Source of the DNA: Verrucomicrobiota bacterium
GTDB taxonomy: Bacteria > Verrucomicrobiota > Verrucomicrobiia > JADLBR01
NCBI GenBank assembly: GCA_029560585.1
Contig: JAKQKQ010000274.1
Coordinates: 1 to 38,164 of the forward strand
Length of the DNA stretch: 38,164 nucleotides
Reading direction: 5' to 3'
Below, in pieces: positions 18,601-25,342 of the stretch. Position 1 is the first letter of the stretch. Every line of letters starts with the position of its first letter. Position numbers and translations under genes: made by a program. A model generated the notes under the pieces. The model saw only the letters and a list, made by a program, of their open reading frames with translations. It did no database searches and was not told the origin of the DNA.

Positions 18601-18974
18601 GGTCCGAAGGCGTGGAGTTCGATGCGGCCCTGGGACCGGGCGAGGGACGGACCTACCTGCTGGTCCCGAGGCGCATCGCGGGCGTCGCGATCGATCCCGT
18701 GCCCGAGAGCCGTCGCGGCGGCCGGGCGGAGATCCGGGTGCGCGTCGCGGATCAGAACAACGGATGTCTCGCGGCTGTCGTTCCCGTAAAGCTTGAGGTC
18801 CGCGACCCAGATGGCCGGTCGGCCGAGTTCAGTGGCTACTATGGGGCCGCGAATGGGGAGATGCGGGTGGGTCTGGATATCGCACCGAATGATGCTATCG
18901 GAAAGTGGTCGGTGAGGGCCACCGAGCTGGCGTCGGGACGGAGCACCGAAGCGCAGTTTGAGGTGATTCCCTAG
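15687..18974 (+). CDS. Large secreted LamG plus glycoside-hydrolase-like protein
   Basis: This 1095-residue protein has a signal peptide (MSGRRVALATWLFLGPGCLI, then HAAPA). A LamG/concanavalin-like domain spans about residues 40-260 (FTIEMWIKPKPE, WAHVAFAYDGAGVGRFYVNG, GWIDGVRILGRA). A beta-sandwich follows, then a TIM-barrel-like region of about 370-760. A beta-galactosidase-trimerisation-like domain comes next (GFKVLMLPGCDVLPRSVVAQ, then GGIVVGDEF), and C-terminal beta-sandwiches end the protein. This order resembles GH42-like enzymes, but I cannot assign a GH family. The conserved INTEVRDG stretch (residues about 511-518) holds a candidate catalytic Glu. ATG 15687 overlaps the upstream stop. 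Its own stop TAG is the first base triplet of a strong hairpin. Confidence 0.75.
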   Translation: MSGRRVALATWLFLGPGCLIHAAPAAVPQPWQRPYGGADATGAVVLAYWGFEPGAEGADASGRGRALALRGSSRFTGGGVAGGGALECFGSGADRLVGCGAMAKRHPSLSPAGAFTIEMWIKPKPELADTKSVWLLDKKYLDYRKEGADGDRDYCLKLVAASGGRRRLVAQLGFGKDSADFGSGAFDLPSGEWAHVAFAYDGAGVGRFYVNGRDAGGSSHPGRGAVSPGQRDLVIGDRIGSNFSAFPGWIDGVRILGRAEVFRTGRLEIDRGSGRWVFRRMEQGASFGVRVCNQTGGALSDCIAVLGIESVGLRKEIRVGQMGLDEVRQIAVDVDTSLRPERYRGSVVVTGMAGETTHRAELPLELVIVPRPSPGRMPVVMWGTGDLPRIKEIGFTHQVMNLADFSAIWDADGPVESLSGDRLTEAGKTLDEHLAEGIGVVATLSPGHWLQDNAELGPKFGRVDRGGKIGEKPSLCASFSEVSAFARRVGESVARTFGGHPALEAALINTEVRDGTRLCFHPHDLEACRRATGRDVPDLVKDRGGVRYATLRGFPGDRAVADDDPILAYYRWFWREGDGWNRMHTMVHEGLKSTGRRDLWTFFDPAVRVPPAWGSGGGVDVISQWTYSYPDPIKMGQACDELFAMAKGRPGQRVMKMTQIIWYRTQTAPELPKDESKRVAWEREIPDARFITIAPDHLREAFWCKVARPVQGIMYHGWGSLVEAEHRGYRFTNPETAKVLAGLIRDVIGPLGPTLRDVPDRRADVGLLESFASNVFAGRGTFGWGHTWVADAHLVLQWAQLQPEILYEETIMRDGLSGFKVLMLPGCDVLPRSVVAQIAEFQRKGGIVVGDEFLCPAVCPDIVLPSLARTGAPDKDKAELQKRAAALRAELDPFYRRFAESDNPDVVIRCRRTDEADYVFAINDRRGFGDYVGQHGKVMERGLPSKARITVRRPGAVLYDLLAHRELEVKGGSEGVEFDAALGPGEGRTYLLVPRRIAGVAIDPVPESRRGGRAEIRVRVADQNNGCLAAVVPVKLEVRDPDGRSAEFSGYYGAANGEMRVGLDIAPNDAIGKWSVRATELASGRSTEAQFEVIP

Positions 18975-19010
18975 CAGCCTGTGGGACTTTGGAAAGTCCG
19001 CCAGGCTGCT
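18973..19010 (+). terminator. Strong hairpin at the stop codon of the LamG/GH-like gene
   Basis: AGCAGCCTG (18973-18981) pairs with CAGGCTGCT (19002-19010), and GGACTTT (18984-18990) pairs with AAAGTCC (18993-18999), with a 2x2 internal mismatch. The hairpin starts within the TAG stop codon. There is no T-run after it. It is either a terminator or mRNA-stabilising structure, or the end of the repeat array that follows. Confidence 0.55.
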
Positions 19011-19035
19011 GACTTGAGAATTCAGACACAGAATA

Positions 19036-19085
19036 GTAGGAGCCTGCTTGCAGGCGATTCGAATCGCGCGCAAGCGCGCTCCTAC
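19036..19085 (+). repeat. REP-like palindromic repeat, copy 2
   Basis: Two small stem-loops, GCCTGCTTGCAGGC and GCGCGCAAGCGCGC, are separated by GATTCGAATC and enclosed by GTAGGAGC and GCTCCTAC. The overall layout resembles REP/BIME doublets of other bacteria. The other copies are at 611-670 and 33653-33709. Confidence 0.8.
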
Positions 19086-19131
19086 GTCCCATTTTCTTCC
19101 CCGGTGGTCCGGCAGCCGCCGGATGGGATCT

Positions 19132-19174
19132 AGCCCGGATATTTCACAGCCGGCCGACTGTGAAATTCCGGGCT
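19132..19174. repeat. 17-bp stem with one bulge, part of the composite repeat
   Basis: AGCCCGGA plus ATTTCACAG pairs with CTGTGAAAT plus TCCGGGCT, with a single bulged T and an 8-base loop. The equivalent structure at 33543-33583 has one intact arm and one decayed arm. It could act as a terminator in either direction. Confidence 0.7.
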
Positions 19175-19322
19175 CTGGGAAAACCGCGCCATGAAAACCA
19201 TTTATTGGGAAAGGTCAGGCAAAGACTGGGTTTTTTCGCGGTTGCGGAGTGTGTTTCGCGAACCGGTGGGCCCAGACCCTTCAAAGTCGCGTTCTTCGGA
19301 GCGCGGTTTTCCTTTAAGCCTG

Positions 19323-19350
19323 CATATTTCACGCGTTCGCGTGGGATATG
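19323..19350 (-). terminator. Hairpin downstream of glutamate dehydrogenase
   Basis: The arms CATATTTCACGCG and CGCGTGGGATATG pair over 13 positions, two of them G-T type. The hairpin lies about 30 bp past the stop of the minus-strand gene. There is no clear T-run, so termination is only suggested. Confidence 0.4.
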
Positions 19351-19381
19351 AGGCTCGAATTGTCCTCGCGAAGGTCGCGGG

Positions 19382-20620
19382 TCATTGGACGCCGCGGGCG
19401 AGCATTGCGGCGACGATCTTCTCGAGGGCGAGGCTGTTGGCGGCGTGTCGGAAAGAGACGCCTTTTTCGCGCGCGAAGTCGCGCACGCGGCGGTAGGCCT
19501 TCGTGATTTTCTTGATGAGCTTTTCGTTGACCTCCTCGATCTCCCAGTAGAAACCCTCGCGATTTTGGACCCATTCAAAATAGGAGACGATCACGCCGCC
19601 GGCGTTGGCGAGAATATCTGGGAGGATGTGGATGCCGCGTTTGGCGAGGATGCGGTCGGCCTCGGGGGTGGTTGGGCCGTTTGCCCCCTCGGCGATGAGG
19701 CGGGCGCGGATGCGCGGCGCGGATTCGGCGGTGATGACGTTGCCGAGGGCGCAGGGGAGAAGCGCGTCGCATTCGCAGCCGAGGAGATCGTCAATGGGTT
19801 TGGCGCCATCGAAGCCGAGGATGGTGCCCGTTGTGGCGGCGTGTTTGGCGAGGGCGGGGATGTCCAGGCCGCGCGGATCGTGCACGGCGCCGTGCACGTC
19901 GCCGACGGCGACGACTCGGATGCCCTTGGCGTGGAGATCCAATGCGGCATGGGCGCCGACCTTGCCGAATCCCTGAATGGCGACGGAGCAGTCGCGCCAA
20001 CCGAGATCCGTCAGAGCCTCCTGCAAGACGGCCACGAGACCGCGTCCGGTCGCCTCGCGGCGCCCGACGGAGCCGCCGATGAATATGGGTTTACCGGTCA
20101 CGACGGCTCGCGCGAGGTCCCGGTGCTTCCGGTATTCGTCGTAGATCCAGGTCATCTCGCGCTCGCCGGTGCCCATGTCTGGGGCCGGGATGTCGATGTT
20201 GGGCCCGATGTCGTTCACGAGGCGATAGGTGTACTTGCGAACGAGGCGCTCGACCTCGGCTGTCGAGAGCTGGGAGGGATCGACGGCGATGCCGCCCTTG
20301 GCCCCGCCGAATGGGAGATCGACCAGGGAGGTCTTGAGCGTCATCCAGAGCCCGAGCGCCATGATTTCCGACATGTCGACAGAGGGGTGGAACCGGATGC
20401 CGCCCTTGTAGGGGCCGAGGAGGTCGCTGTGCTGAATGCGGTAGCACTCGTAGACGGTGATGCTGCCGTCGTCCCGCTGGAGCGAGCCCCGGAAGCGAAT
20501 GATCTTATCCGGGATGCGGAGGCGATCGAGGATGGCCTTCCCTGGGTAGGTGCGTTCGATGCCGAGCAATTCGGCGCTTTCGGCGACCACCTGCATGGCG
20601 TTTTCGAATGGGTCTGACAT
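19382..20620 (-). CDS. gdhA: Glutamate dehydrogenase (Glu/Leu/Phe/Val dehydrogenase family)
   Basis: This 412-residue cytoplasmic enzyme interconverts glutamate and 2-oxoglutarate plus ammonia. The substrate domain contains GPYKGGIRFHPSV (with Lys72), SLVDLPFGGAKGGI (with Lys108, the usual catalytic Lys position) and IPAPDMGT. The nucleotide-binding domain has GFGKVGAHAA. Its length of about 410 residues fits the hexameric NAD-type enzymes rather than the 450-residue NADP type, so a catabolic role is likely; other family members acting on Leu, Val or Phe cannot be fully excluded. AAGGA lies 5 nt upstream of the start. It follows the ThuA-like gene by 23 bp on the same strand and may be cotranscribed with it, though the two functions have no obvious link. 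Confidence 0.93.
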   Translation of the reverse strand: MSDPFENAMQVVAESAELLGIERTYPGKAILDRLRIPDKIIRFRGSLQRDDGSITVYECYRIQHSDLLGPYKGGIRFHPSVDMSEIMALGLWMTLKTSLVDLPFGGAKGGIAVDPSQLSTAEVERLVRKYTYRLVNDIGPNIDIPAPDMGTGEREMTWIYDEYRKHRDLARAVVTGKPIFIGGSVGRREATGRGLVAVLQEALTDLGWRDCSVAIQGFGKVGAHAALDLHAKGIRVVAVGDVHGAVHDPRGLDIPALAKHAATTGTILGFDGAKPIDDLLGCECDALLPCALGNVITAESAPRIRARLIAEGANGPTTPEADRILAKRGIHILPDILANAGGVIVSYFEWVQNREGFYWEIEEVNEKLIKKITKAYRRVRDFAREKGVSFRHAANSLALEKIVAAMLARGVQ

Positions 20621-20643
20621 AGATTCCTTTGAACGGCGTTGGA

Positions 20644-21582
20644 TTAAGGGCTGCCTGTTTGCTTGCCTGCCCTGATCTTTTCCATGATGCCGAGGAGTTT
20701 TTCGCGCGACCAGTCGGCTGGCGGCTCGGCGTGCTGGTTGGCCATGAGAGATTCGGGGGAAGGTGTGGGCGAGGCGATGCCGTCGGGGGGCACATCCAGG
20801 CCGGCGACCCAGGCGATGGCGTTGAGGACGAGCGTTCGGTAATCATCATGGGCCCAGTTCCAGTGGGAGTGGCCGCCGGTGAAACCGAAGCCGCGGCCGC
20901 CGCCCGGGCGCTCGAATGCCCACGCGACGTGCTCGGGCATGCCGCGCCGGGAGCGGACAGTGGGGTTGTTGCTGTGCGGGCCGTCGGGCTGCTCGCGCGT
21001 TTTGTCGGGGGGCACCGCGGTGAGGATGGGGATGACGCCGACCATGCCATCGGTGAATCGCATGTGATAGTACCATTCATCCGCGATGGAAAACGGCCTC
21101 ACGCCCCGGGTGATCGGGTGCACCGGCAGCGATGTGAACCCGGCGGTCCAAGTTGGGTTCACGGACCAGTTTTGCTCATAGTAGCCGCCGATCCACCGCA
21201 CGAGAAAAGCCCCGCGCTCCTTGTTGCCGACGTCGAGCGCGTAATGGAGAAATGCGAAACCGACGCCTTTCTTGGCGAGGGCATCTGCCTCGGGATAATG
21301 GTCTCCGATGACGGCGTTCGCGTCGCAAAAAATGACGATCGCCGACGCGCCCTCGAGGGCGGTGGGTTCGGTGGGCCAGCCATCCTCGCGGACGACCGCG
21401 CGCACGCCCGCCAGTTTGCTATTCAGCGCGTCCGCCAAGAGGTGACTGCCGGCGACAAAAGCATGAGAGCCATAGCCGTGGCTCCCTTTTCCCGGGAGGA
21501 ATACGATTGCTCTTGGGGCCCCCGAAGACCAGGATGGCAGCGCGACGGCGGCGATGAGCGCCATGGCCAGAGCGGATTTCAT
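20644..21582 (-). CDS. Secreted ThuA-domain protein
   Basis: This 312-residue protein has a signal peptide (MKSALAMALIAAVALPSWSSG). It has the ThuA/class I glutamine-amidotransferase-like fold, with IVFLPGKGSHGYGSHAF, AIVIFCDANAVIGDH, KKGVGFAFLHYALDV and HPITRGVRPFSIADEWYY. ThuA-like proteins are linked to disaccharide use and are very common in PVC genomes, often secreted and often near oxidoreductases. No catalytic Cys of the GATase type stands out. The final 40 residues (PADWSREKLLGIMEKIRAG) may be a short helical tail. It is divergent from the HU-like gene and lies 23 bp upstream of glutamate dehydrogenase. The reaction is unknown. Confidence 0.85.
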   Translation of the reverse strand: MKSALAMALIAAVALPSWSSGAPRAIVFLPGKGSHGYGSHAFVAGSHLLADALNSKLAGVRAVVREDGWPTEPTALEGASAIVIFCDANAVIGDHYPEADALAKKGVGFAFLHYALDVGNKERGAFLVRWIGGYYEQNWSVNPTWTAGFTSLPVHPITRGVRPFSIADEWYYHMRFTDGMVGVIPILTAVPPDKTREQPDGPHSNNPTVRSRRGMPEHVAWAFERPGGGRGFGFTGGHSHWNWAHDDYRTLVLNAIAWVAGLDVPPDGIASPTPSPESLMANQHAEPPADWSREKLLGIMEKIRAGKQTGSP

Positions 21583-21728
21583 TTGCTGATCTTTCCCGTC
21601 TCATCGTGACAGTTGCGCGAGGCGTGTAAAGACCTCTTGAGGGCGAAATTGAGGGGTTACGCAGCCGCGAAAGTCCGCAAGAATTTGGCTTGCAAAAGAT
21701 TAGGGATCTTTGCAAATTTCCAATACGT

Positions 21729-22070
21729 ATGCCAAATCTCACAAAGCGCGATCTTGTGGTGCGCATCGCCCAAGAGACTGGCAAGGTCCAGCAGGAAGTG
21801 CACCAGATTATCCAGAAGACGCTGGATTACATCATTGAAGCGCTTGCCAGCGAGCGTGATGTGGAACTGCGCAACTTCGGGGTTTTCGAGGTGAAGCTGC
21901 GCAAGGCGCGCGTGGGGCGGAATCCGAACAGGCCGGAGACGGACGTGCCGATCCCGCCGCGCGCGGTGGTTAAGTTCAAGGCGGGTAAGGAGATGAAGGC
22001 GCGCGTGATGCGTCTTTCGGGTCGGCTGACGGACCACCCCGCGACACCATCGGCTGCGCAGGACGCCTGA
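21729..22070 (+). CDS. HU/IHF-family DNA-binding protein
   Basis: This 113-residue protein is a clear bacterial histone-like DNA-bending protein. MPNLTKRDLVVRIAQETG and QEVHQIIQKTLDYIIEAL form the dimerising helices. VELRNFGVFEVKLRKARVGRNP is the family signature leading into the DNA-binding arm, which carries the conserved RNP tip. VVKFKAGKEMKARV closes the body. A C-terminal tail of about 20 residues is added to the normal 90. It acts as a dimer on the nucleoid. The next gene, hisS, begins 25 bp later. ATG 21729 gives the normal N-terminus; no strong ribosome site precedes it. Confidence 0.93.
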   Translation: MPNLTKRDLVVRIAQETGKVQQEVHQIIQKTLDYIIEALASERDVELRNFGVFEVKLRKARVGRNPNRPETDVPIPPRAVVKFKAGKEMKARVMRLSGRLTDHPATPSAAQDA

Positions 22071-22095
22071 AGAGGCCCGCGCCCGGAGATCGCTA

Positions 22096-23391
22096 ATGCA
22101 GGCGCTCACGGGCTTCCGGGATTTCTTCCCAGAGGCGTGTGCGCGGCGCAATCGGGTTTTTCAGTCGTGGCGGCGGACCGCGTCGCGGCACGGCTTTGTC
22201 GAATACGACGGTCCCCCGCTGGAGAGCCTTGAGCTGTTCACGCGCAAGTCCGGTCCCGAAATCGTCAAACAACTTTATAACTTTGTCGACAAGGGCGAGC
22301 GGGAGGTGGCGTTTCGGGCGGAGATGACACCGACTTTCGCGCGCATGGTGGGGGCGAGGCATCGTGACTTTCGCAAGCCGATCAAGTGGTTCGCGATTCC
22401 CCAGCTGATGCGGTACGAGCGGCCACAGAAGGGGAGGCTCCGGGAGCATTTTCAATTCAATGCGGATCTGGTGGGTTTCGGGACTCCGGCGGAGGATGCG
22501 GAGATGATCGCGCTGCTGGTGGACGCGCTGCGCGATCTGGGCCTGGGTGCGGGCGATTTCCGGGTGCGCCTGAGCAGCCGCGCGGTGTGGCATGCGGCGC
22601 TGGAAGCGATCGGGGTGCCGGTCGGGGCACACGGCGGGGTCTTTGATGTCGTGGACAAGCTGGAGCGGGTTGAGGCGGCGCAGTCGGACGCGAAGCTCGG
22701 TGCGCTGGGGTTGGGCGCTGGGGAGATCGCGAAGGTGCGGGCGGTGTGCGGGGCCGCGGACCTTGGTGCGGCGGCGGCGGCGGTGGGAGGCCTGGGAGAG
22801 GCCGGGGAATGGTTGCAGGAAGTGGTCAGGTCGCTGCAGGGCTTGGGTGCCGGGGATTGCGTGGCGGTGGATCTCGGGATCGTGCGTGGCCTGGCGTACT
22901 ACACCGGGGTGGTATTCGAGGCTTTTGCGTTGGGCGCGGACAGGAAATACGATGGCCGGGCGGTCGCCGGGGGTGGTCGATACGATGATCTGCTGAAAAA
23001 TCTGGCCGGCGTGGCGTTGCCGGCGGTGGGCTTTGGGATGGGGGACGTGGTTTTGGGGCAGTTGCTGGAGGAGAAGGGGCTGGCGGGGGCCGGTGGGGCC
23101 TCGGGGCGCGTATTCGTGGCGTGGCCAGGAGAGGGATTCCGGGAGGCGGCGCTGGGGATCGTCCGGCGGCTGCGGGAGGCGGGGTTCTGCACCGAGTATC
23201 CGCTCCGGTCGCAGGGTCTTGGCAAACAGCTCGAGGCGGCGGAGAACGCCGGTGCCGGCTGCGTGGTGATCGTGGGTGACGATTTGGCCTCTGGGATGGT
23301 GGATGTGAAGTGGATGGCCGATCGACGGCAGGAGCGGGTGGCCGTCGACCGCTTGGAAGACACGCTTGCGCAGTTGAACCCCGCCAACTGA
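22096..23391 (+). CDS. hisS: Histidyl-tRNA synthetase
   Basis: This 431-residue class II aminoacyl-tRNA synthetase charges tRNA-His. Motif 1 region is near the start (LTGFRDFFPE). Motif 2 is RYERPQKGRLREHFQFNADLVG (split: RYERPQKGR / REHFQFNADLVG). The histidine-specific peptide is VRGLAYYTGVVFE at about residues 264-276. GGGRYDDLL and GFGMGDVVL make up the motif 3 region. The C-terminal anticodon-binding domain starts at about residue 340 (GRVFVAWPGEG). A CGGAG ribosome site lies 7 nt upstream. It is probably cotranscribed with the HU-like gene. It sits 106 bp before the His-rich peptide locus, with no obvious terminator between. Confidence 0.97.
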   Translation: MQALTGFRDFFPEACARRNRVFQSWRRTASRHGFVEYDGPPLESLELFTRKSGPEIVKQLYNFVDKGEREVAFRAEMTPTFARMVGARHRDFRKPIKWFAIPQLMRYERPQKGRLREHFQFNADLVGFGTPAEDAEMIALLVDALRDLGLGAGDFRVRLSSRAVWHAALEAIGVPVGAHGGVFDVVDKLERVEAAQSDAKLGALGLGAGEIAKVRAVCGAADLGAAAAAVGGLGEAGEWLQEVVRSLQGLGAGDCVAVDLGIVRGLAYYTGVVFEAFALGADRKYDGRAVAGGGRYDDLLKNLAGVALPAVGFGMGDVVLGQLLEEKGLAGAGGASGRVFVAWPGEGFREAALGIVRRLREAGFCTEYPLRSQGLGKQLEAAENAGAGCVVIVGDDLASGMVDVKWMADRRQERVAVDRLEDTLAQLNPAN

Positions 23392-23454
23392 TTCTTGGCG
23401 GGCAGGCTTGGGATTGAAGTAATACGACTGATCCGCAAGTCACTCGCATTTCCC

Positions 23455-23486
23455 TTGACTTTAGGCGGTGCGCGGACGAACATAAT
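23455..23486 (+). promoter_or_regulatory. Candidate promoter of the RiPP locus
   Basis: TTGACT at 23455-23460 and CATAAT at 23481-23486 each match five of six sigma-70 consensus bases. The 20-base spacer is longer than usual, so confidence is low. If used, transcription would begin near 23493, which disfavours the GTG start at 23498 and favours ATG 23573. Confidence 0.35.
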
Positions 23487-23497
23487 TTACGTCGCGC

Positions 23498-24841
23498 GTG
23501 AGCCACAGTTCGGAGTTGGGAGGGCCGGGGGGAACGGTTAGTAGTGCTGTTACCGGATTAGCCACCTCAAAAATGACTGCGGCGCTGGGCCGTGGTGAGA
23601 ACGGCTATTTTGAGAACATCAGGATGGTCATCGCCAAGGTCACCAGCAGCTGCAACTTACGGTGCGCGTACTGCTGCACTGACGCGGTGCCGATCTCGCA
23701 ACCCGGTGCCGTGATGGCGATGGCCACGCATCGGCATGCCGCATCCCTCCTGATTAGCGGGACGGCGTCGAAGGATCTCCATTGGATCTTCCATGGGGGG
23801 GAACCGATGCTCTTGCCGGTGGCGTGGTACGAGGAGGCCATCGAGCACTGCATTCAAGTCGCCGAATCGAACCCGCGCGTGGAGCGTCTAACCATTGGCA
23901 TGCAGAGCAACCTGACTCGCCTCACCCCCGAGTTCTTGCGGTTGATCAAGCGGTATCGCATCCAGGTTGGCACGAGCCTCGACGGGCCGCCTCGGTTGAG
24001 CGACGTGTACAGGCAGGCGGGGCAGCGCGTCGAGGAGACTATCGATCTCTTGTTTCGGGAGGGGGCGCCGGCGGGTGTCATCGCGCTGATCAACAAGAAT
24101 ACCGTGTGCCACATCGACGAGGTCGTGGACTATTTCGACCGCAAAGGATTCGCGGTGATGTTCAACGCGACCTGCCCGACCGGGCGCGGCATCAGCGTGG
24201 ACGACCTCACCGGCGACGAGCTGTTCGAGGCTAGGCGCGCGATCCTGGAACGCGCCGACCGGGGGGGCAACATCATGCTCCTGGGCCCCGAGGCGATGAA
24301 GCAGATCTATCGGTTTGAGACGGGTCGGCGGGACATGTCCGAGCGCACGTGCCAGGACTACAACTGTGGCGCGGGTGTTTCGATCATCGGGATGGACCCC
24401 AACGGCGACCTGTGGCCGTGCGGGCGCTCCAGCGATGCCGGGCTCGGCAGGTTGGGTAACGTGAACGACCCCGGGACGCTGCGCGATTACCGCAAGACGC
24501 TGCGGGGATTTCATGAGAAGGATGCGTGGTACGCGCGGTGTTTCGGTTGCCCGGCCAAGCTGATTTGCGTGTTTGGCTGCACCGCGTTCGACAAGGAATC
24601 CATCCCGACGCGGGAGATGGAATGCCGCGCGACCCGGCGGCTGTATCAGTATTTCTGCGGGCACCGGGATCTCGTCGCGAGGCTATTCCGCAGGATCGAC
24701 ATCCACGCGCAGAAGATGAAGCAGGAGGTCGCGATCAGAAAGCCGACGCCGCCTTTCCTGAGGTTGCACACCGGGACCCATCCCTGCGCGGATGGCGCCG
24801 GGTGCGCCGTGGGGGCAGCGAAGAGGAATGGAGGGACATGA
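23498..24841 (+). CDS. Radical SAM/SPASM peptide maturase
   Basis: This protein of up to 447 residues is a radical SAM enzyme. C52-x3-C56-x2-C59 (SSCNLRCAYCC) binds the SAM-linked [4Fe-4S] cluster, and FHGGEPM is the SAM-contact GGE motif. The C-terminal SPASM domain matches the published pattern C-x9-15-G-x4-C, gap, C-x2-C-x5-C-x3-C, gap, C, with C290, G303, C308, C348, C351, C357, C361, C376 and C387 binding auxiliary clusters. Such enzymes modify ribosomal peptides through thioether, C-C or C-O bonds. The two next genes encode its likely substrates; its stop overlaps ATG 24838. No separate RRE/PqqD-like domain is evident. The GTG start at 23498 has no ribosome site; ATG 23573 gives 422 residues and may be the true start. 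Family assignment is sure; the reaction is inferred. Confidence 0.93.
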   Translation: MSHSSELGGPGGTVSSAVTGLATSKMTAALGRGENGYFENIRMVIAKVTSSCNLRCAYCCTDAVPISQPGAVMAMATHRHAASLLISGTASKDLHWIFHGGEPMLLPVAWYEEAIEHCIQVAESNPRVERLTIGMQSNLTRLTPEFLRLIKRYRIQVGTSLDGPPRLSDVYRQAGQRVEETIDLLFREGAPAGVIALINKNTVCHIDEVVDYFDRKGFAVMFNATCPTGRGISVDDLTGDELFEARRAILERADRGGNIMLLGPEAMKQIYRFETGRRDMSERTCQDYNCGAGVSIIGMDPNGDLWPCGRSSDAGLGRLGNVNDPGTLRDYRKTLRGFHEKDAWYARCFGCPAKLICVFGCTAFDKESIPTREMECRATRRLYQYFCGHRDLVARLFRRIDIHAQKMKQEVAIRKPTPPFLRLHTGTHPCADGAGCAVGAAKRNGGT

Positions 24842-24942
24842 AACAGTCAGGCAAGAGCAAAGGACTTTTGGGCCGGGCGAAGAAGCCCGGTGTGGCAACA
24901 GGGCCACGGACCCAAAAAACAGAAACAGAAAGAAAACCACAT
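24842..24942 (+). promoter_or_regulatory. Structured, A-rich leader before precursor 1
   Basis: Two short hairpins are visible: CCGGGC/GCCCGG with a GAAGAA loop (24873-24890) and GTGGC/GCCAC (24892-24907). An A-rich tract follows (24910-24940), unusual in this GC-rich region. It may promote translation or set mRNA stability for the abundant precursor. It could also be translated from ATG 24838 as a 35-residue basic extension. Confidence 0.45.
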
Positions 24943-25305
24943 ATGGCAATACTGCAAAGCAATGATGGGAGGTTCTACCAGATCCCGGACGATGAGGCGG
25001 ATCGCTTCCTCGTGCCGGCCGACAAGGTGGAAGAGACGCTGGCGTCTATCGGTGCCTCGCAACCGCAGGGGATGGCTCCGCCGATGCCGTGCGGCACGCC
25101 GCCGGTCGTGATCTATGTCATGGGCGGTACCGTTTCGGCACCCGAGGGCGCGCCGCCCGAGATGGTGGCGGCCTACGGTCACCACGGTCACCACGGCCAC
25201 CACGGTCACCACGGCCACCACGGCGGTTTCGGTGGCGGTTGGTGGGGCGGGGGCTACCCGAACTACAGCAACTACCGAAACTACATGAACTTCTTCGGTT
25301 TCTAA
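24943..25305 (+). CDS. RiPP precursor peptide 1: leader, (HHG)5, four YxN triplets
   Basis: This 120-residue peptide has a leader-like region at residues 1-35 (DGRFYQIPDDEADRFLVPAD) nearly the same as that of precursor 2. A variable linker with one Cys (C50) follows. The core begins at AYG (77-79), with HHG repeated five times (80-94), then GFGGGWWGGG, then YPN-YSN-YRN-YMN (105-116) and FFGF at the end. The tandem aromatic-X-Asn triplets are candidate sites for C-C crosslinking by the radical SAM enzyme just upstream; this is inference from three-residue cyclophane (triceptide) systems. The start is set by alignment to precursor 2. ATG 24838, overlapping the maturase stop, would give 155 residues. 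I do not recognise a named precursor family. Confidence 0.85.
   Translation: MAILQSNDGRFYQIPDDEADRFLVPADKVEETLASIGASQPQGMAPPMPCGTPPVVIYVMGGTVSAPEGAPPEMVAAYGHHGHHGHHGHHGHHGGFGGGWWGGGYPNYSNYRNYMNFFGF
25180..25224 (+). repeat. Five tandem 9-bp units encoding HHG
   Basis: The unit is CAC-CAC-GG(T/C), repeated five times in frame. The units differ mainly at the Gly third base. The equivalent array in precursor 2 has six units, which suggests change in unit number by slippage or unequal exchange. Confidence 0.9.
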
Positions 25306-25342
25306 GAAGAAGCGACATCGGAACGAAAAGGAGACAGGCGAT

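Larger units (their letters stand above)
19000..19174 (+). repeat. Composite intergenic repeat, copy A
   Basis: The element has four blocks: GCCAGGCTG with CTTGAGAATTCAGACAC, a REP-like palindrome at 19036-19085, a spacer beginning GTCCCATTTTC and containing CCCCGGTGG, and a terminal stem at 19132-19174. The same block order, read on the opposite strand, occurs at 33543-33742. The match extends beyond the palindromes into non-palindromic spacers, which supports a single mobile or duplicated unit. Confidence 0.75.
18975..19381. other. 407 bp convergent intergenic region filled with repeats
   Basis: No coding sequence is convincing here. The region holds the hairpin at 18973-19010, a composite repeat copy (19000-19174) containing a REP-like palindrome and a 17-bp stem, then about 145 bp of unassigned sequence, and a hairpin at 19323-19350 just past the end of the glutamate dehydrogenase gene. 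Confidence 0.7.

Noticed and set aside
15957-19073. Two long antisense open frames (about 500 codons each) opposite the LamG/GH-like gene
   Set aside because: They are rich in Arg, Pro and His without motifs, as expected for antisense frames of GC-rich genes, and the plus-strand protein has clear domains.
19385-20617. Long plus-strand open frame opposite glutamate dehydrogenase
   Set aside because: It mirrors the well-supported gene on the other strand and has no recognisable domain of its own.
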